Assembly: GCF_030269685.1 (NCBI RefSeq)
Contig: NZ_BSTT01000015.1
Coordinates: forward strand, 1-64,000
Direction: 5' to 3'
Length of the DNA: 64,000 nucleotides
From: Actinomycetospora sp. NBRC 106378
GTDB taxonomy: Bacteria > Actinomycetota > Actinomycetes > Mycobacteriales > Pseudonocardiaceae
Shown: positions 1 to 11,432 of the stretch, in pieces
How positions within the stretch are numbered: the first letter of the stretch is position 1
Layout of the letters: each line of letters begins with the position of its first letter
Made by a program: the position numbers and the translations under genes
The notes under the pieces: model-generated
What the model was told of the DNA's origin: nothing
Seen by the model: only the letters and a program-made list of their open reading frames with translations
Databases searched by the model: none

Positions 1-119
1 CATCGATAACGCGATCGCCGCCAGCCTTACCCTTGACCGCAGCGTCCGCTACCAGCGGAACACCAACCTGTCCGCGATGTGCTGAGACTTATCTGTCCAG
101 GATGTGCTGAGACATCACA
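1..119 (+). mobile_element. Right end of an IS481-like insertion sequence (remnant or edge of a full copy)
   Basis: The window opens inside a reading frame at 2-85, whose product ends ...LTLDRSVRYQRNT.... This resembles the LTLD-x-x-R-x-YQ tail of IS481-family transposases. It is followed by two imperfect copies of TCC-[GCAG]-GATGTGCTGAGAC (71-89 and 95-113) and by a terminal ...CATCACA near 119. IS481-family ends typically begin TGT and finish ACA. The rest of the element lies outside the window, so I cannot tell whether it is intact. The assignment rests on short motifs only. Confidence 0.5.
2..85 (+). pseudogene. 3' end of putative IS481-family transposase (partial)
   Basis: Only the last 27 codons are present, ending at TGA 83-85. 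The tail carries TLDRSVRYQ, similar to the conserved C-terminal segment of DDE integrase-type IS481 transposases. The 5' part and the catalytic residues are outside the window. I mark it partial. It may be an intact gene continuing to the left. Confidence 0.45.
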
Positions 120-162
120 CCGTGCCCCAGCACGGAGAAGTACTCACAGGGCGAAGCCACCC

Positions 163-1569
163 CTAGTCCAGGTCGTCGTGCTGCATGAGACGACGGCCCG
201 CCTCGGTCACCGACCCCGACAGGGACGGGTAGATCGAGAAGGTGTGGGCGAGGTCGTCCACCGTGAGGTTGTTCTGCACGGCCATGGCCAGCGGCAGGAC
301 CAGCTCGCTGGCCACCGGCGCGACGATGACGCCGCCGATGACCACGCCCGTCGCCGGACGGCAGAAGATCTTGACGAAGCCGCGATCGAGGCCCTGCATC
401 TTGGCGCGCGGGTTGGTGCCCAGCGGCAGCAGCACCTCGCGGGCGGCGAACTCCCCGGACTCGACCTGCTTGTGACCGATGCCGACGGTGGCCACCTCGG
501 GGCGGGTGAAGACCGCCGACGCGACCGTCTTGAGCCGCAGCGGGGACACGCCCTCCCCCAGCGCGTGCCACATCGCGATCCGGCCCTGCATGGCCGCGAC
601 CGAGGCCAGCGGCAGGAGACCGGTGCAGTCGCCGGCCGCGTAGACGCCGGGCACCGAGGTCCGTGAGACGCGGTCGACCGTGATGTGGCCGCTCTCGCGC
701 AGCTCCAGCCCGACCTCGTCGCAGCCGAGGTCGGCGGTGTTCGGGATCGAGCCGACGGTCATGAGCGCGTGCGACCCGGTGACCTCGCGGCCGTCGGAGA
801 GCGTGACGCGCACCCCGTCGGCCGTGGCCACGACCTTGTCGGCGCGGGAGCGGGGCTCGATGGTGACACCGCGCTCGGTGAAGACCTCCTCGAGCGTGGC
901 GGCGGCGTCGGGGTCCTCGTGCGGCAGGACGCGGTCGCGGCTGGAGATCAGCGTCACGGGGACGCCGAGCTCGGCGTAGGCCGACACGAACTCCGCGCCG
1001 GTGACGCCGGAGCCGACGACGACGAGGTGCTCGGGCAGCTCCTCGAGGTCGTAGAGCTGGCGCCAGGTGAGGATGCGCCTGCCGTCGGGGACCGCGTCGG
1101 GCAGCACGCGGGGCGAGGCGCCGGTGGCGATCAGCACGACGTCGGCGGTGACCGTCTCCGGCTCCCCGCCGTGCGACGGCGCGATCTCGATGTCGTGGGT
1201 GGCGCTGTTCTCCGAGGCGGCGCGGAAGCGGCCCCGGCCGTCGACGACCCGCACCCCGGCGCGTTGGATCGTCGCCTTGATGTCCGAGGACTGGGCGAGC
1301 GCGAGGCCCTTGACCCGCCCGTTCACCCGCGGCAGGTCGACGACCGCCTCGTCCTCGTCGACCTCGATGCCCATGTCGGCGTTGCGACGGAAGCCGGCGC
1401 GGACGCCGGCCGACGCGATGAACGTCTTGGAGGGCACGCAGTCGTAGGCGACGCAGTAGCCGCCGACGCTGTCCTCCTCGACGAGCACGACGGAGGCCTC
1501 GTGCTGCGCGGCGACCAGGGCCGCCTCGTACCCGGCGGGCCCGCCGCCGAGGATCACGATGCGCGTCAT
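163..1569 (-). CDS. lpdA: NAD(P)H:quinone dehydrogenase, LpdA-type flavoprotein disulfide reductase family
   Basis: A 468-residue FAD/NAD(P)-binding protein starting MTRIVILGGGPAG (dinucleotide fold at residues 4-14). The pair C39/C44 in GGYCVAYDCVPSK sits where class-I disulfide reductases carry their redox cysteines. The C-terminal His-x-His-Pro motif is replaced by IYPSLSGS, so the catalytic His is missing. That fits the LpdA (Rv3303c-like) quinone reductases better than lipoamide dehydrogenase. The ATG at 1569 is preceded by GGAGGGACCTCC. A longer frame to 1713 exists, but the Rossmann motif begins right after this ATG. It likely acts in cytosolic redox defence. Confidence 0.8.
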   Translation of the reverse strand: MTRIVILGGGPAGYEAALVAAQHEASVVLVEEDSVGGYCVAYDCVPSKTFIASAGVRAGFRRNADMGIEVDEDEAVVDLPRVNGRVKGLALAQSSDIKATIQRAGVRVVDGRGRFRAASENSATHDIEIAPSHGGEPETVTADVVLIATGASPRVLPDAVPDGRRILTWRQLYDLEELPEHLVVVGSGVTGAEFVSAYAELGVPVTLISSRDRVLPHEDPDAAATLEEVFTERGVTIEPRSRADKVVATADGVRVTLSDGREVTGSHALMTVGSIPNTADLGCDEVGLELRESGHITVDRVSRTSVPGVYAAGDCTGLLPLASVAAMQGRIAMWHALGEGVSPLRLKTVASAVFTRPEVATVGIGHKQVESGEFAAREVLLPLGTNPRAKMQGLDRGFVKIFCRPATGVVIGGVIVAPVASELVLPLAMAVQNNLTVDDLAHTFSIYPSLSGSVTEAGRRLMQHDDLD

Positions 1570-1720
1570 GGGTGGAGGTCCCTCCGTGGGGTGCGGTGGT
1601 GGTGTGTCGGTGCCGGGGTGACCGGACAGGGTCCATCCTGCCCGTTCGTCCGGTGGCCCGTCCGCGGGACGTCGACTGCGACGCAGCTCGACCATTGACA
1701 ACGAACGGCCCACTCCTGGC

Positions 1721-1726
1721 TACCCT
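1721..1726 (+). promoter_or_regulatory. -10 box (TACCCT) giving a probably leaderless transcript
   Basis: TACCCT lies 7 nt before the GTG start at 1734, so transcription should begin at or next to the start codon. TTGACA at 1695-1700 is a -35 candidate, but the 20-nt spacer is long. No Shine-Dalgarno sequence is visible. Confidence 0.5.
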
Positions 1727-1733
1727 GTGCGCC

Positions 1734-2201
1734 GTGCCGCTCTACGCCGCGTACGGGTCGAACATGGATCCCGCGCAGATGATGCAACGCGCGCCCCACT
1801 CGCCTGTCTCGGGCACCGGCTGGCTCGAGGGCTGGCGCCTGACGTTCGGGGGCGAGGACCTCGGGTGGGAGGGCGCGCTCTCCACCGTCGTCGAGGACCC
1901 GTCCTCGCGGGTGTTCGTCGTGCTCTACGACGTCAGCCCGCTCGACGTCGACCAGCTCGACCGCTGGGAGGGGGGCGAACTGGGGATGCACAAGAAGCTG
2001 CGGCTCCGCGTGCAGACCATGGAGGGCCCGCAACTCGCGTGGGTGTACGTGCTCGACGCGTACGAGGGCGGCCTGCCCTCCGCCCGCTACATCGGCGTGC
2101 TCTCCGACGCCGCCGAGGCCGCCGGGGCGCCGGACGACTACGTCCGGGCCCTGCGCGAACGCCCCTGCCGGTCGGTCGGACCGGGCTCCGCGTCGATGTA
2201 G
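1734..2201 (+). CDS. Gamma-glutamylcyclotransferase-like (GGCT fold) protein
   Basis: A 155-residue protein that begins VPLYAAYGSNM, the YGSN substrate-binding signature of the GGCT/AIG2 fold. The central YDVSPLDVDQLDRWEGG segment supplies the acidic residue expected in the fold. The family cyclises gamma-glutamyl amines to 5-oxoproline or cleaves related amides. The exact substrate here is unknown. The GTG at 1734 is chosen because YAAYGSN must be at the N terminus and because a -10 box lies 7 nt upstream. The gene is monocistronic and convergent with tex. Confidence 0.75.
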   Translation: MPLYAAYGSNMDPAQMMQRAPHSPVSGTGWLEGWRLTFGGEDLGWEGALSTVVEDPSSRVFVVLYDVSPLDVDQLDRWEGGELGMHKKLRLRVQTMEGPQLAWVYVLDAYEGGLPSARYIGVLSDAAEAAGAPDDYVRALRERPCRSVGPGSASM

Positions 2202-2272
2202 GGGCTCGCGAAGGTCACATCAGCCAGCTCTGCACGCTCTGGACCTGCCCCACGTGACCCTCGCGGCGGGCG

Positions 2273-4711
2273 CTACGTGTCGAGGCCCGCCCGGCGCAGG
2301 GCGTCGGCCATCGCGCCGCCCGGGGCGGGACGCCGGTCGCGGCCCTTCGCCTGGCCCCCGCGCTGCTGGCCACCCCGACCCTGCTGACCGCCCCGGCCCT
2401 GCTGACCGCCCCGGCCCTGCTGACCACCCCGCGGCTGCCCGCCGCGCGGCTGGCCGTCCCCGTCGCGCCCGCCGCCCTTGCCACCACCCTTGCCACCGCC
2501 CGCGCCGGGCTCGTCCTCGAGCCGCAGGGTCAGCGAGATGCGCTTGCGGGGCACGTCGACCTCGAGCACCTTCACCCGCACCACGTCGCCGGGGCCGACG
2601 ACCGCCCGCGGGTCGGACACGAACTCCTTCGACATCGCCGAGATGTGGACCAGCCCGTCCTGGTGCACGCCCACGTCGACGAACGCGCCGAACGCGGCCA
2701 CGTTCGTGACCACGCCCTCCAGCACCATCCCGGGGTTCAGGTCGGTGATCTTCTCGACGCCCTCGGCGAACGTCGCCGTCTCGAACGCGGGCCGCGGGTC
2801 GCGTCCGGGCTTGTCGAGCTCGGCGATGATGTCGGTGACGGTGGGGACGCCGAACGTGTCGTCGGTGAAGTCGCGGGGGTCGAGCCGACCGAGCAGCGAC
2901 GAGTTGCCGACCAGGGACGCGACGTCGGTGCCCGTCCTCTCCACGATCCGACGCACCACGGGGTACGCCTCGGGGTGGACGCCGGAACGGTCGAGGGGGT
3001 CGGTGGCGTCGGGGATGCGCAGGAAGCCCGCGCACTGCTCGAACGCCTTGGCACCGAGCCGCGGCACCTTGGTCAGGGCCTTGCGCGAGGGGAACGGGCC
3101 GTGCTCGTCGCGGAAGCCCACGATCGTGGTGGCCAGGCCGGTCGAGATGCCCGAGACCCGCCGCAGGAGCGGGGCGGAGGCGGTGTTGACGTCGACCCCG
3201 ACCGCGTTCACGCAGTCCTCCACCACGCCGTCGAGCGAGCGGGAGAGCAGGGTGCCGGACACGTCGTGCTGGTACTGCCCCACGCCGATCGACTTCGGGT
3301 CGATCTTCACGAGCTCGGCGAGCGGGTCCTGCAGACGGCGGGCGATCGACACGGCCCCGCGGATCGACACGTCGAGATCGGGCAGTTCCTTCGACGCCTC
3401 CTCGGACGCCGAGTACACCGACGCGCCGGCCTCGGAGACCATGGCCGGGATCAGCCCGGTCTGCAGCTTCGCGAGCTCGACGGCGAGCTTGTGCGTCTCG
3501 CGGCTCGCAGTGCCGTTGCCGATGGCGACCAGCTCCACGCGGTGCTCCGCCGCCAGCTTCGCGAGGGTGGCCAACGAGGCGTCCCACTGGTTGCGTGGCA
3601 CGTGCGGGTAGATCGTCTCGTGCGCGACGACCTTGCCGGTCCGGTCGACCACGGCGACCTTCACTCCGGTGCGCAGGCCCGGGTCGAGCCCCATCGTGGG
3701 GCGGGCACCCGCCGGGGCGGCGAGCAGCAGGTCACGCAGGTTGCCGGCGAACACGCCGACCGCGCCCTCCTCGGCGACCTCGCGCAGGCGCACACGGAGA
3801 TCGACGGCCAGCCGGGACGAGATGCGGGTGCGCCACGCCCAGCGGGCGACGCCGAGCAGCCACGGGTCGGCCGGGCGGCCCCGGTCGGCGATGCCCGCCA
3901 CGGACGCGATGCGGCCCTCGTAGGCGGAGGTGTCGCCGTCGTCGTCCGGCGAGCACGGGTCGAAGGTGAGCTGGAGGACCTCCTCGGTCTCGCCCCGGAG
4001 CAGCGCGAGGATCCGGTGCGAGGGGAGCCGGGTGAACGGCTCGTCGAAGGCGAAGTAGTCGGAGAACTTGGCGGCGTCGGCGTCGTCCGCCTTGCCCTCG
4101 CGCACGACGGCGGTGAGACGGCCCCGCGCCCACATCCGCTCCCGCAGCTCGCCCACGAGGTCGGCGTCCTCGGCCAGGCGCTCGACGAGGATCGCGCGAG
4201 CTCCCTCGAGCGCGGCGTCGGCGTCGGCCACGCCCTTCTCCGGGTCGACGAACGCCGCGGCGGCCGCCCGGGGGTCCACCGTCGGGTCGCCCAGCAGGCC
4301 GTCGGCCAGCGGCTCCAGCCCGGCCTCGCGGGCGATCATCGCCTTCGTGCGGCGCTTGGGCTTGTAGGGCAGGTACACGTCCTCGAGGCGGCTCTTCGTC
4401 TCCGCGCCCAGCAGCTGCGCGTGCAGCTCGTCGGTGAGCTTGCCCTGCTCGCGAACGGAGTCGATCACGGCGGTGCGCCGTTCCTCGAGCTCCCGCAGGT
4501 AGCCGAGACGCTCGTGCAGCGTGCGCAGCTGTGCGTCGTCCAGCCCGCCCGTGGCCTCCTTGCGGTACCGCGCGACGAACGGGACCGTCGCCCCGCCGTC
4601 GAGCAGCTCGATCGCGGACCGGACCTGGCCCTCGCCGACCGCCAGCTCGGTGGCGATGCGGCTCGGGACGGGTGGCAGCTGCACGGGCACGGAAGCGGTC
4701 ACGGGAGCCAT
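2273..4711 (-). CDS. tex: Tex family RNA-binding transcription accessory protein
   Basis: About 812 residues with the Tex layout: an N-terminal helical region (VPSRIATELAVGEGQVRSAIELL), the YLPYKPKRRTKA segment near 120, a YqgF/RNase-H-like domain (TMGLDPGLRTGVKVAVVD), helix-hairpin-helix repeats (VDVNTASAPLLRRVSGI) and an S1 RNA-binding domain (GMVLEGVVTNVAAFGAFVDVGVHQDGLVH) near 655-725. The C terminus adds an unusual Arg-Gly-Gly-Gln-rich tail of about 85 residues. Known Tex proteins bind RNA and affect transcription and ribosomal quality control. The ATG at 4711 (MAPVTAS) is preferred over an upstream in-frame ATG at 4744. Confidence 0.9.
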   Translation of the reverse strand: MAPVTASVPVQLPPVPSRIATELAVGEGQVRSAIELLDGGATVPFVARYRKEATGGLDDAQLRTLHERLGYLRELEERRTAVIDSVREQGKLTDELHAQLLGAETKSRLEDVYLPYKPKRRTKAMIAREAGLEPLADGLLGDPTVDPRAAAAAFVDPEKGVADADAALEGARAILVERLAEDADLVGELRERMWARGRLTAVVREGKADDADAAKFSDYFAFDEPFTRLPSHRILALLRGETEEVLQLTFDPCSPDDDGDTSAYEGRIASVAGIADRGRPADPWLLGVARWAWRTRISSRLAVDLRVRLREVAEEGAVGVFAGNLRDLLLAAPAGARPTMGLDPGLRTGVKVAVVDRTGKVVAHETIYPHVPRNQWDASLATLAKLAAEHRVELVAIGNGTASRETHKLAVELAKLQTGLIPAMVSEAGASVYSASEEASKELPDLDVSIRGAVSIARRLQDPLAELVKIDPKSIGVGQYQHDVSGTLLSRSLDGVVEDCVNAVGVDVNTASAPLLRRVSGISTGLATTIVGFRDEHGPFPSRKALTKVPRLGAKAFEQCAGFLRIPDATDPLDRSGVHPEAYPVVRRIVERTGTDVASLVGNSSLLGRLDPRDFTDDTFGVPTVTDIIAELDKPGRDPRPAFETATFAEGVEKITDLNPGMVLEGVVTNVAAFGAFVDVGVHQDGLVHISAMSKEFVSDPRAVVGPGDVVRVKVLEVDVPRKRISLTLRLEDEPGAGGGKGGGKGGGRDGDGQPRGGQPRGGQQGRGGQQGRGGQQGRGGQQRGGQAKGRDRRPAPGGAMADALRRAGLDT
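2381..2434. repeat. 18-bp tandem repeat encoding GRGGQQ units in the Tex tail
   Basis: Two identical copies of an 18-bp unit (CTGCTGACCGCCCCGGCC) lie at 2381-2398 and 2399-2416, with a third diverged copy at 2417-2434. On the coding (minus) strand they give repeated GRGGQQ. Such RGG-like tails commonly bind RNA. The repeat may vary in copy number by slippage. Confidence 0.8.
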
Positions 4712-4844
4712 CGTGCAACACCCCACCGACAGCCTCGGCCGCACCCGCCACCTGTCGTCGGGAAGGCCTGTGGCAGGCGCTCCGAGGACGCGGCGTCACT
4801 GCCACTGGATGACAGCAACGACGCTTTCCTGCCACGCAGGACGC

Positions 4845-6068
4845 TCAGCCCTCCAGCGACAGCAGCGCCGCCTGCACCATCGTCCGCACGCCCACCGGCA
4901 GCGCCCGCTCGTCGAGGCGGAACGTGGGCTGGTGGATGTCGGACTGCGGGCCCTCGCCCGACCACACGCCGAGGCGCCCCATGGCCCCGGGCACGTGCTC
5001 GAGGTACCAGCCGAAGTCCTCGCCGCCCGACGACTGCTCGGTGTCGGTGGCCGCACCCGGCCCGACCGCCCGCTCGGCGGCCCGCGCCAGCAGGTCGGCG
5101 GAGACGGGGTCGTTGACCACCGGCGGAACCCCGCGGCGGTGCTCCAGGACGTAGCCGACCCCGGTCGGCGCGAGCAGCGCCGTGACCAGCTGGCGGACCA
5201 GCGGCTCGAGCTCGTTCCACGTCTGGTGCTGGGCGGTGCGCAGCGTGCCGGACAGGGTCCCGACCTCCGGCACCGCGTTCGCCGCGTGCCCGGCGTCGAC
5301 CTGGCCCCACACCAGCACCGTGCCGGAGCGCGGGTCGATGCGGCGGGAGAGCAGGTCGGGCAGGCCGGTGATGACCGTGCCGAGCGCGTGGACCAGGTCG
5401 GCCGTCAGGTGCGGACGCGAGGTGTGTCCGCCGGGCGAGGTCAGGCGCAGCTCGAGCATGTCGCAGGCCGAGGTGATGGGACCGACGCGCGTGCCGACGT
5501 GCCCCACCTCGAGGCGCGGGTCGCAGTGCAGCGCGAAGATGCGGTCGACGTCGGCGAGGCCGTCGGCGGCGATGACGTCGAGCGCCCCGCCGGGCTGCAC
5601 CTCCTCGGCGGGCTGGAACACGAGCCGCACCCGGCCGGGCAGCCGGTCGGCCACCGACGCGAGCGCCACGCCGGCGCCCAGCAGCACGGCGGTGTGGGCA
5701 TCGTGGCCGCACATGTGCGCGACCCCCGGCGTCCGCGACGCGAAGGGGACGTCGGCCTGCTCGTGCAGCGGGAGGGCGTCCATGTCGGCGCGCAGCGCGA
5801 CGGTGCGCGGGCCGGCGCCGATGTCGCACACCAGGCCCGTGCCGGGCAGCAGGCGGGGACGCAGGCCGACCGACCGCAGGACGTTCGCGGCGAGGTCGGT
5901 GGTCATCCGCTCGGCGCGGGCGAGTTCGGGGTGGGCGTGGATCGTGCGGCGCCAGCCGACCACGTCGGCGGAGTGTTCGGCGAGCCAGGCGTCCAGCCAC
6001 TGCGGGCCGGAGCCCGCCCCGAGGTCGACGACGCCGGGCTCGTCGGGCCGGGTCTGCAGCAGCGTCAC
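4845..6068 (-). CDS. M20-family amidohydrolase / N-acyl amino acid hydrolase
   Basis: About 407 residues with the M20D pattern: HAHPELA near 45, ADMDALPLHE near 95 and the metal-binding MCGHDAHTA near 120 (Cys and His ligands), plus a dimerisation domain. The family hydrolyses N-acyl or amide bonds of amino acids (hippurate, N-acetyl-diaminopimelate, IAA conjugates) with two metals. The substrate cannot be assigned. I choose the GTG at 6068 because GAGGAGG sits about 7 nt before it. An in-frame GTG at 6077 abuts that ribosome site. Divergent from the kinase gene. Confidence 0.75.
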   Translation of the reverse strand: MTLLQTRPDEPGVVDLGAGSGPQWLDAWLAEHSADVVGWRRTIHAHPELARAERMTTDLAANVLRSVGLRPRLLPGTGLVCDIGAGPRTVALRADMDALPLHEQADVPFASRTPGVAHMCGHDAHTAVLLGAGVALASVADRLPGRVRLVFQPAEEVQPGGALDVIAADGLADVDRIFALHCDPRLEVGHVGTRVGPITSACDMLELRLTSPGGHTSRPHLTADLVHALGTVITGLPDLLSRRIDPRSGTVLVWGQVDAGHAANAVPEVGTLSGTLRTAQHQTWNELEPLVRQLVTALLAPTGVGYVLEHRRGVPPVVNDPVSADLLARAAERAVGPGAATDTEQSSGGEDFGWYLEHVPGAMGRLGVWSGEGPQSDIHQPTFRLDERALPVGVRTMVQAALLSLEG

Positions 6069-6419
6069 CGTCTCCACCTCCTCGGGTCGCGGAACGGCTC
6101 GGTCCGCGACGGATGCCCACCACTATCCATCCCCCGAACGGCCGCTTCAGTTCCGTGCGGGGCGGTCGCGCCGAGGGGTCGCGACGCTGCTGCCAGTGGC
6201 GCACGTCTCCGTCCACTTCCGAGACGAGCGGCCGATTCCCGCAGGTCACCGGGTCAGCGGTCCCCTCGCGGCCGCATAGCGGGACGAACGGTCGGTTGTG
6301 CGGCGCCCGACGGGGCGGGGTCCGATCGCGCCCCACCGTTCGTCCTGCGCACGGTGTGCGGGCGGCCGCCGGACGGGTGGGGCGGGGGCCACGGTCGGCG
6401 GGGACGCCATCATGGAGGG
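6069..6419. other. 351-bp intergenic region between divergent amidohydrolase and kinase genes
   Basis: No convincing gene is present. It contains a perfect 11-bp inverted repeat, GGACGAACGGT (6282-6292) and ACCGTTCGTCC (6335-6345), separated by 42 bp. It must hold both divergent promoters, but I could not single out clear -35/-10 pairs. Confidence 0.5.
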
Positions 6420-9209
<2,790 letters not shown>

Positions 9210-9220
9210 GCCGCCCCCGC

Positions 9221-9226
9221 TAGGGT
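9221..9226 (+). promoter_or_regulatory. -10 box (TAGGGT) upstream of punA
   Basis: TAGGGT lies 10 nt before the ATG at 9237. Transcription would begin only a few bases before, or at, the start codon. No ribosome-binding site is evident in the intervening CCTGACCCCG. Confidence 0.45.
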
Positions 9227-9236
9227 CCTGACCCCG

Positions 9237-10040
9237 ATGAGCATCCCCCAGCACGGCACCCCTGAGCAGGCCGCCGCCGAACTCGCCCGCCGGACCGGGA
9301 TCGACCGGCACGACGTCGCCGTCGTCCTCGGTTCCGGATGGAGCCCCGCCGCCGACGGGATCGGGGAGCCGTCCGCCGAGGTGCCGGTGGCCGAGCTGCC
9401 CGGCTTCACCCCGCTCGGCGCGCCGGACCACCGGGGCATCGCGCGGTCGGTGCCGGTGGCGGGCGGGCACGCGCTGGTCCTGCTCGGCCGTACCCATCTC
9501 TACGAGGGCCACGGCGAGGCCCAGGCGGTGCACGCCGTCCGGACCGCCTGCGCGGCCGGCGCGTCCACGGTGGTCCTCACGAACGCGGCGGGCGGGATCG
9601 ATCCGTCGTACGCGGTCGGCCAGCCCGTGCTGATCTCCGACCACATCAACCTCACCGCCCGGTCCCCGCTCGTCGGGCCGCAGTTCGTCGACCTCACCGA
9701 CGCCTACGACCCGGAGCTGCGCGCCGCGGCCCGCTGCCTCGACCCCACGCTCGTCGAGGGCGTCTACGCGGGCCTGCCCGGTCCGCACTTCGAGACGCCC
9801 GCCGAGATCCGGATGCTGCGCACCCTCGGGGCGGACCTGGTGGGCATGTCGACCGTGCTGGAGACGATCGCCGCCCGGGCCGCCGGGGCGCGCGTGGCCG
9901 GGATCGCGCTCGTCTCCAACCCCGCCGCGGGCACGACCGCCGAGAAGATCGACCACCTCGCCGTCCTCGACGCGGTGCACGCCGCCGCGGCCCGCACGGG
10001 CGAGCTCCTCCGCGGGCTCGTCACGGCGGCGCTGGGATGA
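9237..10040 (+). CDS. punA: Purine-nucleoside phosphorylase
   Basis: A 267-residue trimeric-type PNP. Family signatures include VVLGSGWSP (phosphate-binding loop) near 29, [16 protein letters not shown] near 83 (the MTAP/PNP RxHxYEG motif), [10 protein letters not shown] near 113 and [25 protein letters not shown] near 183-208. It converts purine (deoxy)nucleosides plus phosphate to free base and (deoxy)ribose-1-phosphate in purine salvage. It overlaps the next gene by 4 bp (ATGA), so the two are probably co-translated. Confidence 0.93.
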   Translation: MSIPQHGTPEQAAAELARRTGIDRHDVAVVLGSGWSPAADGIGEPSAEVPVAELPGFTPLGAPDHRGIARSVPVAGGHALVLLGRTHLYEGHGEAQAVHAVRTACAAGASTVVLTNAAGGIDPSYAVGQPVLISDHINLTARSPLVGPQFVDLTDAYDPELRAAARCLDPTLVEGVYAGLPGPHFETPAEIRMLRTLGADLVGMSTVLETIAARAAGARVAGIALVSNPAAGTTAEKIDHLAVLDAVHAAAARTGELLRGLVTAALG

Positions 10041-10492
10041 CCCGGCTGCTCGTCGTCCACCACACCCCCTCGCCCGTCTGCCAGGAGCTGCTGGAGGCGG
10101 TCCTGGCCGGGGCGCGGACCGACGAGCTGCCGGGTGAGGTCGAGGTGGTGACCCGGCCGGCCCTCACGGCGGGCGCGGCCGACCTGCTCGCGGCCGACGC
10201 CGTCGTCCTCGGGACGCCGGCCAACATCGGGACGATGTCGGGCGCGCTCAAGCACTTCTTCGACCAGGTCTACTACCCGGCGCTGCAGGACACCTCGGGG
10301 CTGCCGTTCGGGCTCTACGTCCACGGCGGCGACGACACCGCCGGGGCCGTCCGCGACGTCCTGCGCATCACGGGCGGCCTGGGCTGGGTGCCCGCTGCGG
10401 CGCCGGTCACGACGGCGGGTGCGCTCACGTCCGCCGATCGCGAGGCCGCGTGGGAGCTGGGCGCGACGGTCGCCCTGGGCACCCTGGAATGA
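10037..10492 (+). CDS. Flavodoxin-like / NAD(P)H-dependent FMN oxidoreductase family protein
   Basis: A 151-residue single-domain protein starting [22 protein letters not shown]. The phosphate-binding segment HHTPSPVCQ and the flavin-ring loop [19 protein letters not shown] are typical of flavodoxin-like WrbA/NAD(P)H reductase folds. It probably binds FMN and reduces quinones or similar acceptors. The start overlaps the punA stop codon (ATGA), placing it in an operon with a salvage enzyme without an obvious functional link. Confidence 0.7.
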   Translation: MTRLLVVHHTPSPVCQELLEAVLAGARTDELPGEVEVVTRPALTAGAADLLAADAVVLGTPANIGTMSGALKHFFDQVYYPALQDTSGLPFGLYVHGGDDTAGAVRDVLRITGGLGWVPAAAPVTTAGALTSADREAAWELGATVALGTLE

Positions 10493-10520
10493 ACCGCCTC
10501 CGCCGCGGTTTGCACGGGTC

Positions 10521-11432
10521 ATGACATCGCGCGCCGTGCAGTACGCCCGCTACGGCGGGCCGGAGGTCCTCGAGCTCGTCGAGCGGGACGACCCGCAGCC
10601 GGGCCCGGGGCAGGTCCGCCTCGCCGTGCGCGCCGCCTCGGTGAACCCCGCGGACTGGAAGCTGCGCACGGGTGCGTTCACCCCGGGCGCCGAGGCCCCG
10701 GACCACCCGGTGGTCCCCGGGTTCGACGTCGCCGGCACGGTCGACGCCGTCGGCGACGGCGTCACGGCGTTCGGCGTGGGCGACGAGGTGCTGGGCGCGG
10801 CGAGCGGCGGGGCGCAGGCCGAGCGGGCCCTGGCGGACGTGACGGCGCTCGTCGCGAAGCCCGCCGCGCTCTCCTGGGAGGTCGCGGGTTCCCTGGCCAC
10901 GATCGTCGGCACGGCCTACCGGGTGCTGGAGCGCCTCGCGCTGTCCCCCGGGCAGGTGCTCCTCGTCCACGGCGCGTCGGGCGGCGTCGGGGTGGTCGCG
11001 GCGCAGGTGGCCCTCGCCCGCGGGATCACGGTGATCGGCACCGCGAGCGAGCGGCACCAGGACGACGTCCGCGCCCTCGGCGCCACCCCCGTGGTCTACG
11101 GCGACGGCCTCGTCGACCGGGTCCGCGAGGTGACCGACCGCGTGGACGCCGTCTTCGACGCCGCGGGCAAGGGGTCGCTCGCCGACCTCGTCGCGCTGGC
11201 CGGGTCGCCCGACCGGGTCGTCACGATCGCCCACCCCGACGCCGCCGAGCACGGCGTCGCGTTCTCCTCCGGCGGGCGCGTCGAGGGCTCGCTCGCCGAG
11301 TTCGTCGACCAGCTCGCGGCGGGCGGCTTCCGGGCGCCGGAGGTCGTGGTCTACCCGCTCGAGCAGGTCGCGCAGGCCCAGGAGGACAACCGGACGGGCG
11401 CCGTGAGCGGGAAGCTCGTCGTCACCCCCTGA
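10521..11432 (+). CDS. NADP-dependent zeta-crystallin-like quinone oxidoreductase (MDR superfamily)
   Basis: A 303-residue zinc-free MDR protein. It shows AASVNPADWKLRTG (N-terminal GroES-like domain) and VHGASGGVGVVAAQVALARG (NADPH-binding Rossmann motif) near 150. Structural zinc cysteines are absent. The family reduces quinones or enones using NADPH. The ATG at 10521 begins MTSRAVQYARYGGPEVLEL, the usual N terminus of the family. It is convergent with rsmI and nearly abuts it (stop codons overlap the 11422-11432 region). Confidence 0.8.
   Translation: MTSRAVQYARYGGPEVLELVERDDPQPGPGQVRLAVRAASVNPADWKLRTGAFTPGAEAPDHPVVPGFDVAGTVDAVGDGVTAFGVGDEVLGAASGGAQAERALADVTALVAKPAALSWEVAGSLATIVGTAYRVLERLALSPGQVLLVHGASGGVGVVAAQVALARGITVIGTASERHQDDVRALGATPVVYGDGLVDRVREVTDRVDAVFDAAGKGSLADLVALAGSPDRVVTIAHPDAAEHGVAFSSGGRVEGSLAEFVDQLAAGGFRAPEVVVYPLEQVAQAQEDNRTGAVSGKLVVTP

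Noticed and set aside
2645-5116. A long plus-strand frame antisense to tex
   Set aside because: No recognisable domain. The minus strand encodes a full-length Tex protein.
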